A stretch of 64,000 bases of DNA from CAZHAX01 sp964530325 (GTDB lineage Bacteria; Chloroflexota; Anaerolineae; B4-G1), in NCBI GenBank assembly GCA_964530325.1, contig CAZHAX010000002.1, positions 259,816 through 323,815 on the forward strand, in the 5' to 3' direction. A model generated the notes under the pieces. It searched no databases, was not told where the DNA came from, and saw nothing but the letters and a program-made list of their open reading frames with translations. Numbering within the stretch: position 1 is the stretch's first letter; every line of letters begins with the position of its first letter. Of this stretch, positions 8,016-15,733 are shown one piece after another. A program made the position numbers and the translations under genes.

Positions 8016-9275
8016 ATGGCGGACGAGTTGAGTGAACTGGGCAAGCGGGCCCGCGCGGCGGCGCGGCGGCTGCGGACGCTGGACACGGCCTCCAAGAACG
8101 GGGCACTGGAAGGGATCGCGGCGGCGATTGCGGACCACCAGCCGGAGATACTGGAGGCAAACGCCCTGGATATTGGGGATGCTAGCGCCTCCGGCCTGGA
8201 CGAACACCTGATCGAGCGACTACTGCTGACGCCGGAGCGGCTGGAAGGAATCGCCTCCGATGTTCGCGCGGTTGCCGCTCTGCCCGACCCCGTGGGTGAA
8301 TCGTTCGACGTCCGCACGCTCCCCAACGGGCTGCGGGTGAGCAGGCGCCGCGTGCCCATCGGCGTCATCGGTGTGATCTACGAGTCGCGGCCGAACGTGA
8401 CGGTCGATATCGGCAGCCTCTGCCTGAAGTCCGGCAACGCGGCGATCATGCGCGGCGGCAAGGAGGCTGCCAGATCGAACCGCGCTCTGGCCGACGCCAT
8501 GTCGGCTGGATGCGAGGAGGCCGGCGTTCCTGGCGAGGGCGTGCAATTGGTCCGCTCCAAAGACCGTGCTCTGGTCAAGGACATGCTGCAGGCGAGGGAG
8601 TACATTGACATGATCATCCCGCGCGGCGGTCCAGCGCTCCATCGCTTCGCTCTGGAGAATGCGACCATGCCGGTCATCACGGGCGGCATGGGGGTCTGCC
8701 ACGTCTACGTCGATCAGAGCGCCGATTTGGATAAGGCCGTGCCCATCGTTCACAATTCGAAGACGCAGCGACCCACCGTGTGCAACGCACTCGACGTCCT
8801 GCTTGTCCACAGCGCTGTAGCGGCGGAGCTGCTGCCCCGGATCGCAGATGATCTGGCGCCTGCCGGGGTCGAGCTGCGCTGCGGGCCCAGGGCGCTGGAG
8901 ATACTGGGTGGCCGGAAGCTCGTCTCCCCTGCCGGCCCGAAGGATTTCGACACGGAGTTCCTCTCGCTCATCCTCGCCGCCCGGGTTGTCGATGGCCTTG
9001 ACGAGGCGCTCGATCACATCGAGGCCCACTCCACTCAGCACACAGATGCCATTGTCACGGAAGACGAGGGAGCTGCCAGACGCTTTGTAGACGAGGTCGA
9101 TTCGGCCGCCGTCCTGGTCAACGCCAGCACACGCTTCAACGACGGCGGGCAGCTCGGCCTGGGCGCCGAGGTGGCCATCAGCACCCAGCGGCTGCATGCG
9201 CGCGGGCCGATGGCGCTGCGCGAGCTCACGACGTACAAGTGGGTAGTGCTGGGAGAGGGCCAGGTCCGCGCCTGA
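8016..9275 (+). CDS. proA: Gamma-glutamyl phosphate reductase
   Basis: This 419-residue NADPH-dependent reductase converts glutamyl-5-phosphate to glutamate semialdehyde, the second proline step. The catalytic Cys256 lies in QRPTVCNALDVLL. RRVPIGVIGVIYESRPNVTVDI, IMRGGKEAARSN and IIPRGGPALHRF are family hallmarks. ATG at 8016 is preferred over the in-frame GTG at 8010, because AAGGAG (8005-8010) is the ribosome site and sits 5 bases before that ATG. It is co-transcribed with proB and convergent with cysE. Confidence 0.96.
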   Translation: MADELSELGKRARAAARRLRTLDTASKNGALEGIAAAIADHQPEILEANALDIGDASASGLDEHLIERLLLTPERLEGIASDVRAVAALPDPVGESFDVRTLPNGLRVSRRRVPIGVIGVIYESRPNVTVDIGSLCLKSGNAAIMRGGKEAARSNRALADAMSAGCEEAGVPGEGVQLVRSKDRALVKDMLQAREYIDMIIPRGGPALHRFALENATMPVITGGMGVCHVYVDQSADLDKAVPIVHNSKTQRPTVCNALDVLLVHSAVAAELLPRIADDLAPAGVELRCGPRALEILGGRKLVSPAGPKDFDTEFLSLILAARVVDGLDEALDHIEAHSTQHTDAIVTEDEGAARRFVDEVDSAAVLVNASTRFNDGGQLGLGAEVAISTQRLHARGPMALRELTTYKWVVLGEGQVRA

Positions 9276-9311
9276 GCCTGCCGCTGGCTGCGCTGGCAAG
9301 CGATTGGCCTG

Positions 9312-9977
9312 CTAAGCTTTGCCTTGGGGCTTTCCTGCCGCCTTCTCCAGAGCCTCGATGCGCTTCTCCAGTCGAGCCTGCCTGGCCAGGGCCTGGGCCA
9401 GCGCCCTCTGCACCGGGTCGGGCAGCTGGTCGTGCTGGAGCACGGCGGCGGCCTCCTCGCGGCGGCCATCTCCGGCGATACGGGCGGGCACTCCGACCGC
9501 AGTAGCTCCAGAGGGCACGGACTTGATTACTACGGATCCTGCTCCGATCCTGGCGCCGTCTCCCACCGTGATGGGGCCCAGCAGCGTTGCGCCGGCGCCG
9601 ATGACGACGCCGTCGCCGATCGTGGGGTGGCGCTTCTTCTTCTCTGCGCTGGTGCCCCCGAGCACCACGCCCTGGTAGATGAGCACGTCGTCGCCGATCT
9701 CGGACGTCTCTCCGATCACCACTCCCATTCCATGGTCGATGAAGAAACGCCGGCCGATGCTGGCGCCGGGGTGGATCTCCACTCCGGTGATCCATCTGCT
9801 CAGGTGGGAGACGAGCCGGCCCAGGAAGCGCAGCCTGTGTCTCCAAAGGAAATGGGCCAAGCGGTGCAGCCAGAGAGCATGCAGGCCGGGGTAAAGGAAT
9901 AGGACCTCCCACATGGTCTTGGCGGCTGGATCCTTGGCAAAGACCGTGCTGGTATCTTCTCTGATTCGCTTCAGCAT
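9312..9977 (-). CDS. cysE: Serine O-acetyltransferase
   Basis: This 221-residue left-handed beta-helix (hexapeptide repeat) acetyltransferase makes O-acetylserine for cysteine synthesis. The motif GVEIHPGASIGRRFFIDHGMGVVIG contains the catalytic Asp-His pair. Hexapeptide repeats follow (IGDDVLIYQGVVLGG, VIGAGATLLGPITVG). It is of the short type, lacking the long N-terminal helical domain of E. coli CysE. A C-terminal tail of about 45 residues is Ala/Arg/Glu-rich and probably helical. It lies 112 bases downstream of cysK on the same strand, so it is likely in the Rrf2-cysK-cysE operon. Confidence 0.94.
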   Translation of the reverse strand: MLKRIREDTSTVFAKDPAAKTMWEVLFLYPGLHALWLHRLAHFLWRHRLRFLGRLVSHLSRWITGVEIHPGASIGRRFFIDHGMGVVIGETSEIGDDVLIYQGVVLGGTSAEKKKRHPTIGDGVVIGAGATLLGPITVGDGARIGAGSVVIKSVPSGATAVGVPARIAGDGRREEAAAVLQHDQLPDPVQRALAQALARQARLEKRIEALEKAAGKPQGKA

Positions 9978-10089
9978 GGCACACCGCCCTTCGGCTGCCG
10001 GCTAGGCAGCAGCAAGCGCCTCGTCCAGATCGGCCCGGATGTCTTTGTCCATCACTACGCGGTCTGCTAAGTGTGCGGGTCCATCGGGT

Positions 10090-11019
10090 CTAATCCTCAT
10101 CGAAGAGGCCGGTGCTGAGATAGCGCTCTCCCGTGTCCGGGAGGATGACCACGATAAGCTTGCCCTCGCTCTCCGCGCGGGCACCTACCTGCAGGGCCGC
10201 ATGTGCCGCGGCGCCGGAGGAGATGCCGGCCAGGATCCCCTCCTCCCTGGCCAGGCGGCGCGCCATACGCGCGGCGTCCTCGTCCGTCACTTGCACGACC
10301 TCGTCTATCAGGTCTTTCCGCAGAACGTCGGGGATGAAACCGGCTCCGATGCCCTGGATCTTGTGGGCGCCCGGCTTACCGCCGGAGAGGACAGGGGAGC
10401 CTGCGGGCTCCACGGCGACGACCCTGAGTGCCGGCTTGTGCTGCTTCAGGGTATCCGCCGTGCCGGTTATAGTGCCGCCGGTGCCCACACCGGCCACGAA
10501 GACGTCCACCCCTCCGTCGGTATCGCGCCAGATCTCCTCTGCAGTCGTACGACGATGGATCTCAGGGTTGGCCTGGTTCTTGAACTGCTGGGGGATGAAG
10601 GAGCGCTTGAACTCCTCTGCCAGCTCTTCCGCCCTGAGGATTGCACCCGCCATCCCGTCCGCGCCTGGTGTGAGGACGAGCTCCGCCCCGAGGGCCTGCA
10701 GCAGCCAGCGCCGCTCGATGCTCATCGTATCCGGCATCGTCAGGACGAGCCTGTATCCTCTGGCAGCGCAGACGAAGGCCAGCCCGACGCCCGTGTTGCC
10801 GCTCGTCGGCTCCACGATCACCGTGTTCTCGTCGATCAAGCCGCCCCGCTCGGCGGCTTCGATCATGTTCACCCCGATGCGGTCCTTGACGCTGCCGAGC
10901 GGGTTGAAGGACTCGATCTTGGCCACGACTGTGGCGGACAGCCCATCTGTGACGTGGTTGAGCCTGACCAACGGGGTATTGCCGATCGTCTCGGTGATAT
11001 CGCCGTATATCGCTGCCAC
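10090..11019 (-). CDS. cysK: Cysteine synthase (O-acetylserine sulfhydrylase)
   Basis: This 309-residue PLP enzyme combines O-acetylserine with sulfide to give cysteine. Lys45 in NPLGSVKDRIG is the expected PLP lysine. EPTSGNTGVGLAF binds substrate and GVGTGGTITG binds the PLP phosphate. The start is taken as GTG at 11019, whose G is also the last base of the Rrf2 stop codon (TAGTG), implying translational coupling. A longer frame exists but runs inside the regulator gene. The length is normal for the family. Confidence 0.95.
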   Translation of the reverse strand: MAAIYGDITETIGNTPLVRLNHVTDGLSATVVAKIESFNPLGSVKDRIGVNMIEAAERGGLIDENTVIVEPTSGNTGVGLAFVCAARGYRLVLTMPDTMSIERRWLLQALGAELVLTPGADGMAGAILRAEELAEEFKRSFIPQQFKNQANPEIHRRTTAEEIWRDTDGGVDVFVAGVGTGGTITGTADTLKQHKPALRVVAVEPAGSPVLSGGKPGAHKIQGIGAGFIPDVLRKDLIDEVVQVTDEDAARMARRLAREEGILAGISSGAAAHAALQVGARAESEGKLIVVILPDTGERYLSTGLFDED

Positions 11020-11462
11020 TAGTCGAGGCCCTCCTCGATCGTTCGTGCCTCGTCTCGCAGGTCCCGCAGGGTGACAGAGCCCAGCAGCTCGGCAATGGAG
11101 TCTGAAAGGCGCTTCCATAGCCGATGGCTGACGCACCGCTCAATCCTGTCGCAGCTAGGCTGGTCGCCGGGCATGGTGCAGTGGACGACAGCGACCGGCC
11201 CTTCTACTGCGGTGATCACGTCGCCCGCGGTGATCCTCGATGCTTCTCGAGCCAGGCGGTATCCACCGCCGGGACCTTTGATGCCTTCCACGAGGCCAGC
11301 GCGGCGGAGCTCTCTGAAGAGCTGGGCGACGTAGTCTGCCGATATCTCCTGCCGCTCGGCGATGACCTGGCGCAGGACTGGGCCATCTGCCTGATGTAGA
11401 GCCAGGTCCACCATCGCCCGGAGGGCATACCGTCCGCGCGTCGAAATCCGGATCATAGTCAT
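11019..11462 (-). CDS. Rrf2-family transcriptional regulator of the cys operon
   Basis: This protein of about 147 residues has a winged helix beginning MIRISTRGRYALRAMVDLAL, the characteristic Rrf2 N-terminus. Three cysteines (HCTMPGDQPSC, then C five residues later) lie where IscR/NsrR-type members bind an iron-sulfur cluster; the sulfur-responsive CymR of Bacillus lacks them. It is the first gene of the operon with cysK and cysE, so control of cysteine synthesis is the likely role. The start is either ATG 11462 (AGAAGAG just upstream) or ATG 11456. The effector, iron-sulfur cluster state or the O-acetylserine/CysK partnership, is inference. Confidence 0.88.
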   Translation of the reverse strand: MTMIRISTRGRYALRAMVDLALHQADGPVLRQVIAERQEISADYVAQLFRELRRAGLVEGIKGPGGGYRLAREASRITAGDVITAVEGPVAVVHCTMPGDQPSCDRIERCVSHRLWKRLSDSIAELLGSVTLRDLRDEARTIEEGLD

Positions 11463-11523
11463 ACACTCTTCTGGCGCCGCGCCGAAGCCGCGCCGCGTCC
11501 ATTCGCGAGCCTTCGGAGCGCTG

Positions 11524-11552
11524 ATTATACAACGGTTGAGCGCTGCAGTCAA
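11524..11552 (-). promoter_or_regulatory. Promoter of the Rrf2-cysK-cysE operon
   Basis: Read on the minus strand there is TTGACT, 17 bases, TATAAT. Transcription would start near 11517, about 55 bases before the Rrf2 ATG. A short inverted repeat (GTTGA and TCAAC, 11535-11553) overlaps the spacer and -35 box and could be an operator, but it is weak. Confidence 0.75.
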
Positions 11553-11596
11553 CTACTGACCGGCGGGCCGGCTCCCGTCAATCTGCTATTGTCTGC

Positions 11597-11625
11597 TTGA
11601 CACGAACGGCGGCTTGTGATAGTAT
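11597..11625 (+). promoter_or_regulatory. Promoter of the arsR-type gene
   Basis: TTGACA (11597-11602) is perfect. TAGTAT (11620-11625), 17 bases on, matches the -10 consensus at 4 of 6 positions; an overlapping TATATA is an alternative. It drives the gene starting at 11665 and is back to back with the cys promoter. Confidence 0.65.
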
Positions 11626-11649
11626 ATAGACGTATGTACATCTGTCTAT
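11626..11649 (+). promoter_or_regulatory. Palindromic operator for the ArsR-family regulator
   Basis: A 24-bp inverted repeat has half sites ATAGACGTATGT and ACATCTGTCTAT, pairing at 10 of 12 positions. It lies directly after the -10 box and before the start codon, the usual position for ArsR/SmtB autorepression. The arms ATAGAC and GTCTAT are perfect complements. No other palindrome of this quality is in the intergenic region. Confidence 0.7.
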
Positions 11650-11664
11650 GTGGGCGAGGCGACC

Positions 11665-11955
11665 ATGGCGACTGACAACTGCGTGGAGTTCTGTAGGACC
11701 CTGGGGGACGATACGCGGCAGCGCATCCTGAGGCTGCTGGTGAGGAAGGAGGAGCTGAACGTCAGCGACATCGTGGAGGAGTTCAACGTATCTCAGCCCA
11801 CCATCTCCCACCATCTGAACGTGCTGAAGCAGTTCAGCCTGGTGACCACCCGCAAGGACGGCAAGCAAGTGTTCTACGCTATCGACCGGGCGAGGGTCAC
11901 CGAGTGCTGCGGTATGCTCGTGGCCATGCTGGAGGGATCTGACGATAGGAAGTAG
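11665..11955 (+). CDS. ArsR-family winged-helix repressor
   Basis: This 96-residue regulator is a single winged-helix domain. LGDDTRQRILRLLV is the first helix region, VSQPTISHHLNVLKQFSLV the recognition helix, and TTRKDGKQVFYAID the wing. The classical metal-binding ELCVCDL box is replaced by ELNVSDIV, so the alpha-3 arsenic/cadmium site is absent. Cysteines near the N-terminus (DNCVEFC) and C-terminus (TECCGML) could form an alternative metal or thiol site. ATG at 11665 is chosen; a GTG at 11650 in the same frame would overlap the end of the palindrome. No transport or detoxification gene follows, so the target may be only itself. Confidence 0.85.
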   Translation: MATDNCVEFCRTLGDDTRQRILRLLVRKEELNVSDIVEEFNVSQPTISHHLNVLKQFSLVTTRKDGKQVFYAIDRARVTECCGMLVAMLEGSDDRK

Positions 11956-12314
11956 ACGGGTGGTTCCTCTAATACCCAGCTCGACAACACGCCGATTGGT
12001 GGGCCGGCGCCGTCATCGGCAGTGCAGTCATCGGGTTCTGGCCGGATGGGGACGGCCTCTTCGGTGAGGCCTACCGCAAGGGGCCTCCGGGTGGTAGAAT
12101 GATGCAATTGGCCGTGGCCGTCGACAGCGGCTGGTCACGGCGTCGGAGCGATCGAGAAGCATGGTCTTCCCGGCGTTGCTTGAGGGCAGCGCGGTGAGGG
12201 TAGAGGAAGCTGCCGGGGTGTTGCTCAGCACCACGGTGCGGGCCAGCCAGCCCGGGCAGGAATACGCGAGATCAGTTTCGCCGCAGGTCGGCGGACACCA
12301 AGGATGAGGAAACG
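11956..12314 (+). promoter_or_regulatory. Non-coding stretch with an extended -10 promoter for the NifU-like gene
   Basis: No convincing gene is seen in these 359 bases. At 12092-12100 there is TGGTAGAAT, the extended -10 form found at several other genes in this window, with no good -35 box. It would give a leader of about 205 bases before the ATG at 12315. A 31-codon frame directly after this promoter has no recognisable features and is not called. Confidence 0.45.
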
Positions 12315-12560
12315 ATGGAAAGCGACAAGGATGGAACGCTGAAGGACCGCGTGGCAAGCTGTCTGGCCGAGATAAGGCCCAGCCTGCAGGCGCATGGGGG
12401 AGATGTTGAGCTGGTCGACGTGAGCGATGAAGGCACGGTGCAGCTGCGGCTCGCCGGTGCCTGCCGGGGCTGCCCGGGCGCGATCATGACGCTCCGCTTG
12501 GGCGTGGAACGGATCCTCAAGGAGCAGGTACCCGGCGTGGAGTCCGTCGAGGCGGTCTAG
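12315..12560 (+). CDS. NifU C-terminal-domain (Nfu-type) iron-sulfur scaffold
   Basis: This 81-residue protein is a single Nfu domain: IRPSLQAHGGDVELVDVSDEG, then RLAGACRGCPGAIMTLRLGVERIL with the conserved CxxC that binds a transient iron-sulfur cluster for delivery to apoproteins. GATGAGGAAACG just before the ATG offers only a weak ribosome site. The domain is complete at the TAG. The same frame continues downstream with coding-like base composition (see next feature). It precedes the DUF166 gene and may be co-transcribed with it. Confidence 0.9.
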   Translation: MESDKDGTLKDRVASCLAEIRPSLQAHGGDVELVDVSDEGTVQLRLAGACRGCPGAIMTLRLGVERILKEQVPGVESVEAV

Positions 12561-12752
12561 ATCGGCGCGGCAGGTGGACCCAGGCTGCGGCCGATCCTCC
12601 GGGATGAGCTCATCTCCGCGGTCGGCGAATGCAGCTTCGCCGAAATCGAGGGCTACGGCAACCTGAGCGTTTCGGCCTTCGAGCCGCAGAGCAGTCCTAA
12701 GAGGGTGGTCGCCGCCGCCCGGGCCCCGAGCGCATCGGCACAGGGCAAGTGA
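12561..12752 (+). pseudogene. In-frame coding-like extension after the NifU-like TAG stop
   Basis: Directly after the TAG of the NifU-like gene, the same frame stays open for 63 codons to a TGA at 12750. Most third positions are G or C, as in neighbouring real genes, and the translation is protein-like (LRPILRDELISAVGECSF, AEIEGYGNLSVSAFEPQ). No ATG, GTG or TTG begins it until a late GTG. It may be a C-terminal extension cut off by a nonsense mutation, a readthrough product, or a short gene with an unusual start. I do not recognise the sequence. Confidence 0.4.
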
Positions 12753-12764
12753 AGGGGGCGCTGC

Positions 12765-13529
12765 ATGCGACTGTTGGCCGTCATCTCGGGCGAATACGGA
12801 CAGAGGCACGTTGCGAACGTCCGCTCCCAGGCTCCGGCTGATTGGCAGATCGAGACCTGGCGGGCGCCCGCCGTCCTCCCTCCGATGATCGACTATCCGG
12901 AGGATCACCTACCGGACTGGCTGCCTCAAGTGGACCTCATCCTCTCCATCGTCGAGCACAAAGGCGTGGCTGAGCTGCTTCCGGAGATGGCGAAGCGGAC
13001 CGGGGCCCGGGCTGTGATAGCTCCGGTCGATCGAGAGGAATGGCTGCCCCGCGGTCTGGCCCGCCAGCTGCGCGGCTGGCTAGAGGATATTGGAGTCGCC
13101 TGTGCTACCCCCAAGCCCCTCTGCTCCCTCACCGAGAAGGATTACACCGTCCGCCGCCGGGAGAAGCTGGCCTACGACAGCCCCCTGATTGCTGAGTTCG
13201 CCCGCCACTTCGGGAGGCCTGAGCTGGAGATCGAAGTGGACGAGAGCAGCGGGACGATCGCCAGCGTCGCCGTAAAGAGGGATGCGGTCTGCGGCTGCGC
13301 TCGCTTCGCGGCGGAGGGGCTGTTAGGCGTCTCGGTCGACGAAGTGGCGGAGAGGGCGGGACTGCTCCACCATCACTACCCCTGCCTTGCCTCCATGGGG
13401 AATGATCCCGACTTCGGAGATACGTTGATGCACGTCTCAGGCAACATCCTCAAGGAGCAGGTGGCGGAGCAGGTCAAGCCCCACCGCGACCTGGCCTACG
13501 TCGTGCCCGACGAGCTGAGCGAGGATTGA
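12765..13529 (+). CDS. DUF166-family protein
   Basis: This 254-residue protein begins MRLLAVISGEYGQRHVANVR and fits the DUF166 family (sometimes annotated as thymidylate-synthase-like on thin evidence; function unknown). Features consistent with it are LPQVDLILSIVEHKGVAELLPEMA and cysteines in PKPLCSLTE, AVCGCARFAAEGLLG and HHYPCLASM, which could bind an iron-sulfur cluster or metal. The late CGC and C spacing plus HHHYPC is suggestive. It lies 205 bases after the NifU-like stop on the same strand, and a shared role with iron-sulfur assembly is only an idea. GGGGGCG lies about 5 bases before the ATG. Confidence 0.75.
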   Translation: MRLLAVISGEYGQRHVANVRSQAPADWQIETWRAPAVLPPMIDYPEDHLPDWLPQVDLILSIVEHKGVAELLPEMAKRTGARAVIAPVDREEWLPRGLARQLRGWLEDIGVACATPKPLCSLTEKDYTVRRREKLAYDSPLIAEFARHFGRPELEIEVDESSGTIASVAVKRDAVCGCARFAAEGLLGVSVDEVAERAGLLHHHYPCLASMGNDPDFGDTLMHVSGNILKEQVAEQVKPHRDLAYVVPDELSED

Positions 13530-13545
13530 GACGGGACGCGGCCGG

Positions 13546-14772
13546 CTAGAAGCCCATCGACCGCCAGCGATCAGCCACGCTCTGCGACTGGGCCGCTCTC
13601 CTTGCCAGAGTCTTCGCGGATGGCCGGGCCCAGGACGGCGTGGGTACATCGTAGTCGAATCCCTTCAGCCGCTTCCGCTCGATCTTCTCGTCCAGGAGGT
13701 ACTCGATGCGGTGGATGAGGGGCTCGTCCTCTGGTGTCACGAGCGTGATTGCCTCGCCGTGCGCCTCTGCTCGGGCGGTCCGGCCGATGCGATGGACGTA
13801 GTCCTCCGGGTGCTCCGGCACGTCGTAGTTCACAACGTGCGAGATCCCCTCGACGTGCAGGCCGCGGGCGGCGACGTTCGTGGCCACGAGCAGCTGCCGC
13901 TTGCCGGATCGGAATCGTTCCAGCGCTGCCACGCGCTCTCGCTGCGAGAAGTCGCCGTGGATACAACCGACGCTTACACCGGACTCACGCAGCTGCCGGG
14001 ACACCATGTCCGCATTTCGTTTCGTTCTGGTGAAGACGAGCATGCTGCTGACGTCCTTCTGCCTCAGTATCGCCAGAAGAAGCTGCAGCTTGAGGTGCTT
14101 TGGCACGGGATATAGCGCCTGGTCCAGCGTCTCCGGCGGACGGGCCGGCTCGAGCTCGATCTTGACGGGGTCGCGAAGGAACTGGCGCGCCAGGGCCAGT
14201 ATTGTCGCCGGCATCGTGGCGGAGAATAGCATCGTCTGCCTGCCTTCCGGCGTGCGGCCTACGATGTGCTTGATGTCGGGCAGGAAGCCCATATCCAGCA
14301 TCCTGTCGGCCTCGTCCAGCACTAGCAGCTCCAGTTCACCAAGGCGCACGTTCCCGCGGCGCATGTGGTCCATCAAGCGACCGGGGGTGGCCACGACGAT
14401 ATCTGCACCATGACGCAGGGCATCGATCTGCTTCTGCATCCCGGCTCCGCCGTAGACAGCAACCACGGCGAAGGGAGTGCCGGTCGCCGCGGCTTTCGCG
14501 TCGGCGGCCACCTGCATAGCCAACTCGCGCGTCGGCTCTACCACGACGACGCGAGGGTTCCTACTCCTGTTGCCGTCCCTGAGCATCAGCTCCAGGGCGG
14601 GCAGCAAGAAGGCCAGTGTCTTCCCCGTGCCGGTCTGAGCGCAGCCGACGACGTCCCTTCTCGCCAGGCCGGGCGGAATGGCCTGGGTCTGGATCGGTGT
14701 TGCTTCCTCGAAGCCCAGGCCGTGCAGGGCCTCCTGCAGCGGAGGGCTCAACTGTAAGTCTGTGAAACGCAT
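13546..14772 (-). CDS. DEAD-box ATP-dependent RNA helicase (RhlE-like)
   Basis: This 408-residue helicase has all core motifs: F and Q motif (MRFTDLQLSPPL, EEATPIQTQAIP), motif I AQTGTGKT, Ia PTRELAMQV, GG, Ib TPGRL, II VLDEADRML, III SATMP, IV VFTRTKR, V NVAARGLH, VI HRIGRTARA. The C-terminal tail is short and basic (KRLKGFDYDVPTPSWARPS). Such proteins unwind short RNA duplexes in ribosome assembly or mRNA decay and are often cold-induced. A consensus promoter and a leader with a terminator-like hairpin precede it, so expression may be controlled by attenuation. It is convergent with the DUF166 gene (16-base gap). Confidence 0.95.
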   Translation of the reverse strand: MRFTDLQLSPPLQEALHGLGFEEATPIQTQAIPPGLARRDVVGCAQTGTGKTLAFLLPALELMLRDGNRSRNPRVVVVEPTRELAMQVAADAKAAATGTPFAVVAVYGGAGMQKQIDALRHGADIVVATPGRLMDHMRRGNVRLGELELLVLDEADRMLDMGFLPDIKHIVGRTPEGRQTMLFSATMPATILALARQFLRDPVKIELEPARPPETLDQALYPVPKHLKLQLLLAILRQKDVSSMLVFTRTKRNADMVSRQLRESGVSVGCIHGDFSQRERVAALERFRSGKRQLLVATNVAARGLHVEGISHVVNYDVPEHPEDYVHRIGRTARAEAHGEAITLVTPEDEPLIHRIEYLLDEKIERKRLKGFDYDVPTPSWARPSAKTLARRAAQSQSVADRWRSMGF

Positions 14773-14848
14773 ACATCTCCTCTATAGTGCTATTGCTGGA
14801 CAAACGGGCTGTCTGCCCGCGGCGCCAGCGATTGGCCGGCATACAAAC

Positions 14849-14879
14849 GCCGCCCCGATTACGTGAATCGGAGCGGCGA
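14849..14879 (-). promoter_or_regulatory. Terminator-like hairpin in the DEAD-box leader
   Basis: On the minus strand there is a 13-bp stem with one mismatch (CGCCGCTCCGATT and AATCGGGGCGGCG), a 5-base loop and then TTTGT. It lies about 25 bases after the predicted transcript start and 77 bases before the helicase start codon, so it sits inside the 5' leader. It could attenuate or stabilise the mRNA. Confidence 0.55.
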
Positions 14880-14910
14880 GTGGTACCAGACCGATTGACC
14901 TAACGAGTCT

Positions 14911-14939
14911 ATTATAGCCGGAAACCGGATCTATGTCAA
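14911..14939 (-). promoter_or_regulatory. Perfect consensus sigma-70 promoter of the DEAD-box gene
   Basis: On the minus strand there is TTGACA (14939-14934), exactly 17 bases, then TATAAT (14916-14911). All 12 consensus bases are present. Transcription would begin near 14904, giving a leader of about 130 bases. Confidence 0.88.
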
Positions 14940-14994
14940 CAGAGGTAGCCCATCGCTATCGCGCCCAGCTCGGGCCTTCCTGCTCCGGCAAGAA

Positions 14995-15024
14995 GGAGCC
15001 CCTGCCCGGCTGGGCGGGGGCTCC
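14995..15024 (-). terminator. Hairpin terminator after the lipoprotein gene
   Basis: There is a 13-bp stem with one mismatch (GGAGCCCCCGCCC and GGGCAGGGGCTCC) and a 4-base loop, followed on the minus strand by TTCTT. It lies 35 bases past the lipoprotein stop and just upstream of the helicase promoter, so it insulates the two. Confidence 0.75.
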
Positions 15025-15058
15025 CGTCGCTAAAGGCGCGCTACTGTCCCGTCACCAG

Positions 15059-15703
15059 CTACGGATTGACGACGATCGCGCGAAGGGCTATCTCCGTGAT
15101 GAAGCCGCCGCCGGGACCGAACAGCTTCGCCTTCCCGGTGTACTCCGTCTCGGTGCACGCGGGAGCGCTCTTCTGCCCGGTGTCGGCCAGCCAGGCTTCG
15201 CCGTTCGACAGGCAGGCGAAACAGCCGGTGCATACCCAGTTGTATTGCTCGGGCAGCGGCAAGGGATCTACGGCATCGCCCGGCCAGCGATCCGGCCCGT
15301 ACCAGGTCTCGCCCAGTCTGACGAGCACATCCAGCCACGGCATCACGCCATGATCGTACTTCCCCCAGTCCATACAGAACTCGGTCGCGTCGTGGTAGAT
15401 CACCGACCAGTCGGAAACGACCGCGGGGGTTGGTGTAGGCGGCTTCGGTGTCGGCGTGTCGGTGGGGACGAGCGTCGGGGTTGGCGTGTCTTCGGGTTCT
15501 TCGATTGGCGTAGGGGTGGCCGTTTCTTCCGTATCATCGTCGGGAGTGGGCGTCGGCGTTTCCGTTGGGTCAAGGCACCGCTCGCCCTCCTCGCACTCGG
15601 TCCCCGTGCCGTTGTCCGTCTGAAGGTTCATCTGATCGCAGGCGGACAGCAGAAGCAGGCAGCCGACTACAAGGACGATCGCTACAGAGAGCTTTCTGGA
15701 CAT
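15059..15703 (-). CDS. Hypothetical secreted lipoprotein with Thr-Pro linker
   Basis: This 214-residue protein has a lipoprotein signal peptide (hydrophobic VAIVLVVGCLLLLSAC, lipobox LSAC, acylated Cys near residue 22). An acidic TPTPTP-rich linker (residues ~45-95) follows, then a folded C-terminal region of about 110 residues beginning SDWSVIYHDATEFCMDWG. The latter has five cysteines, including WVCTGCFAC, which could bind a metal or form disulfides. I do not recognise the C-terminal domain. A strong ribosome site (GGAGGTGG) precedes the ATG, and a promoter and terminator frame it as a single-gene unit. Confidence 0.8.
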   Translation of the reverse strand: MSRKLSVAIVLVVGCLLLLSACDQMNLQTDNGTGTECEEGERCLDPTETPTPTPDDDTEETATPTPIEEPEDTPTPTLVPTDTPTPKPPTPTPAVVSDWSVIYHDATEFCMDWGKYDHGVMPWLDVLVRLGETWYGPDRWPGDAVDPLPLPEQYNWVCTGCFACLSNGEAWLADTGQKSAPACTETEYTGKAKLFGPGGGFITEIALRAIVVNP

Positions 15704-15733
15704 TGCACCACCTCCATTAGTAGGACAGAGGAC

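Noticed and set aside
10002..10184. 60-codon frame between cysE and cysK
   Set aside because: It overlaps the end of cysK on the same strand in another frame and has no supporting features.
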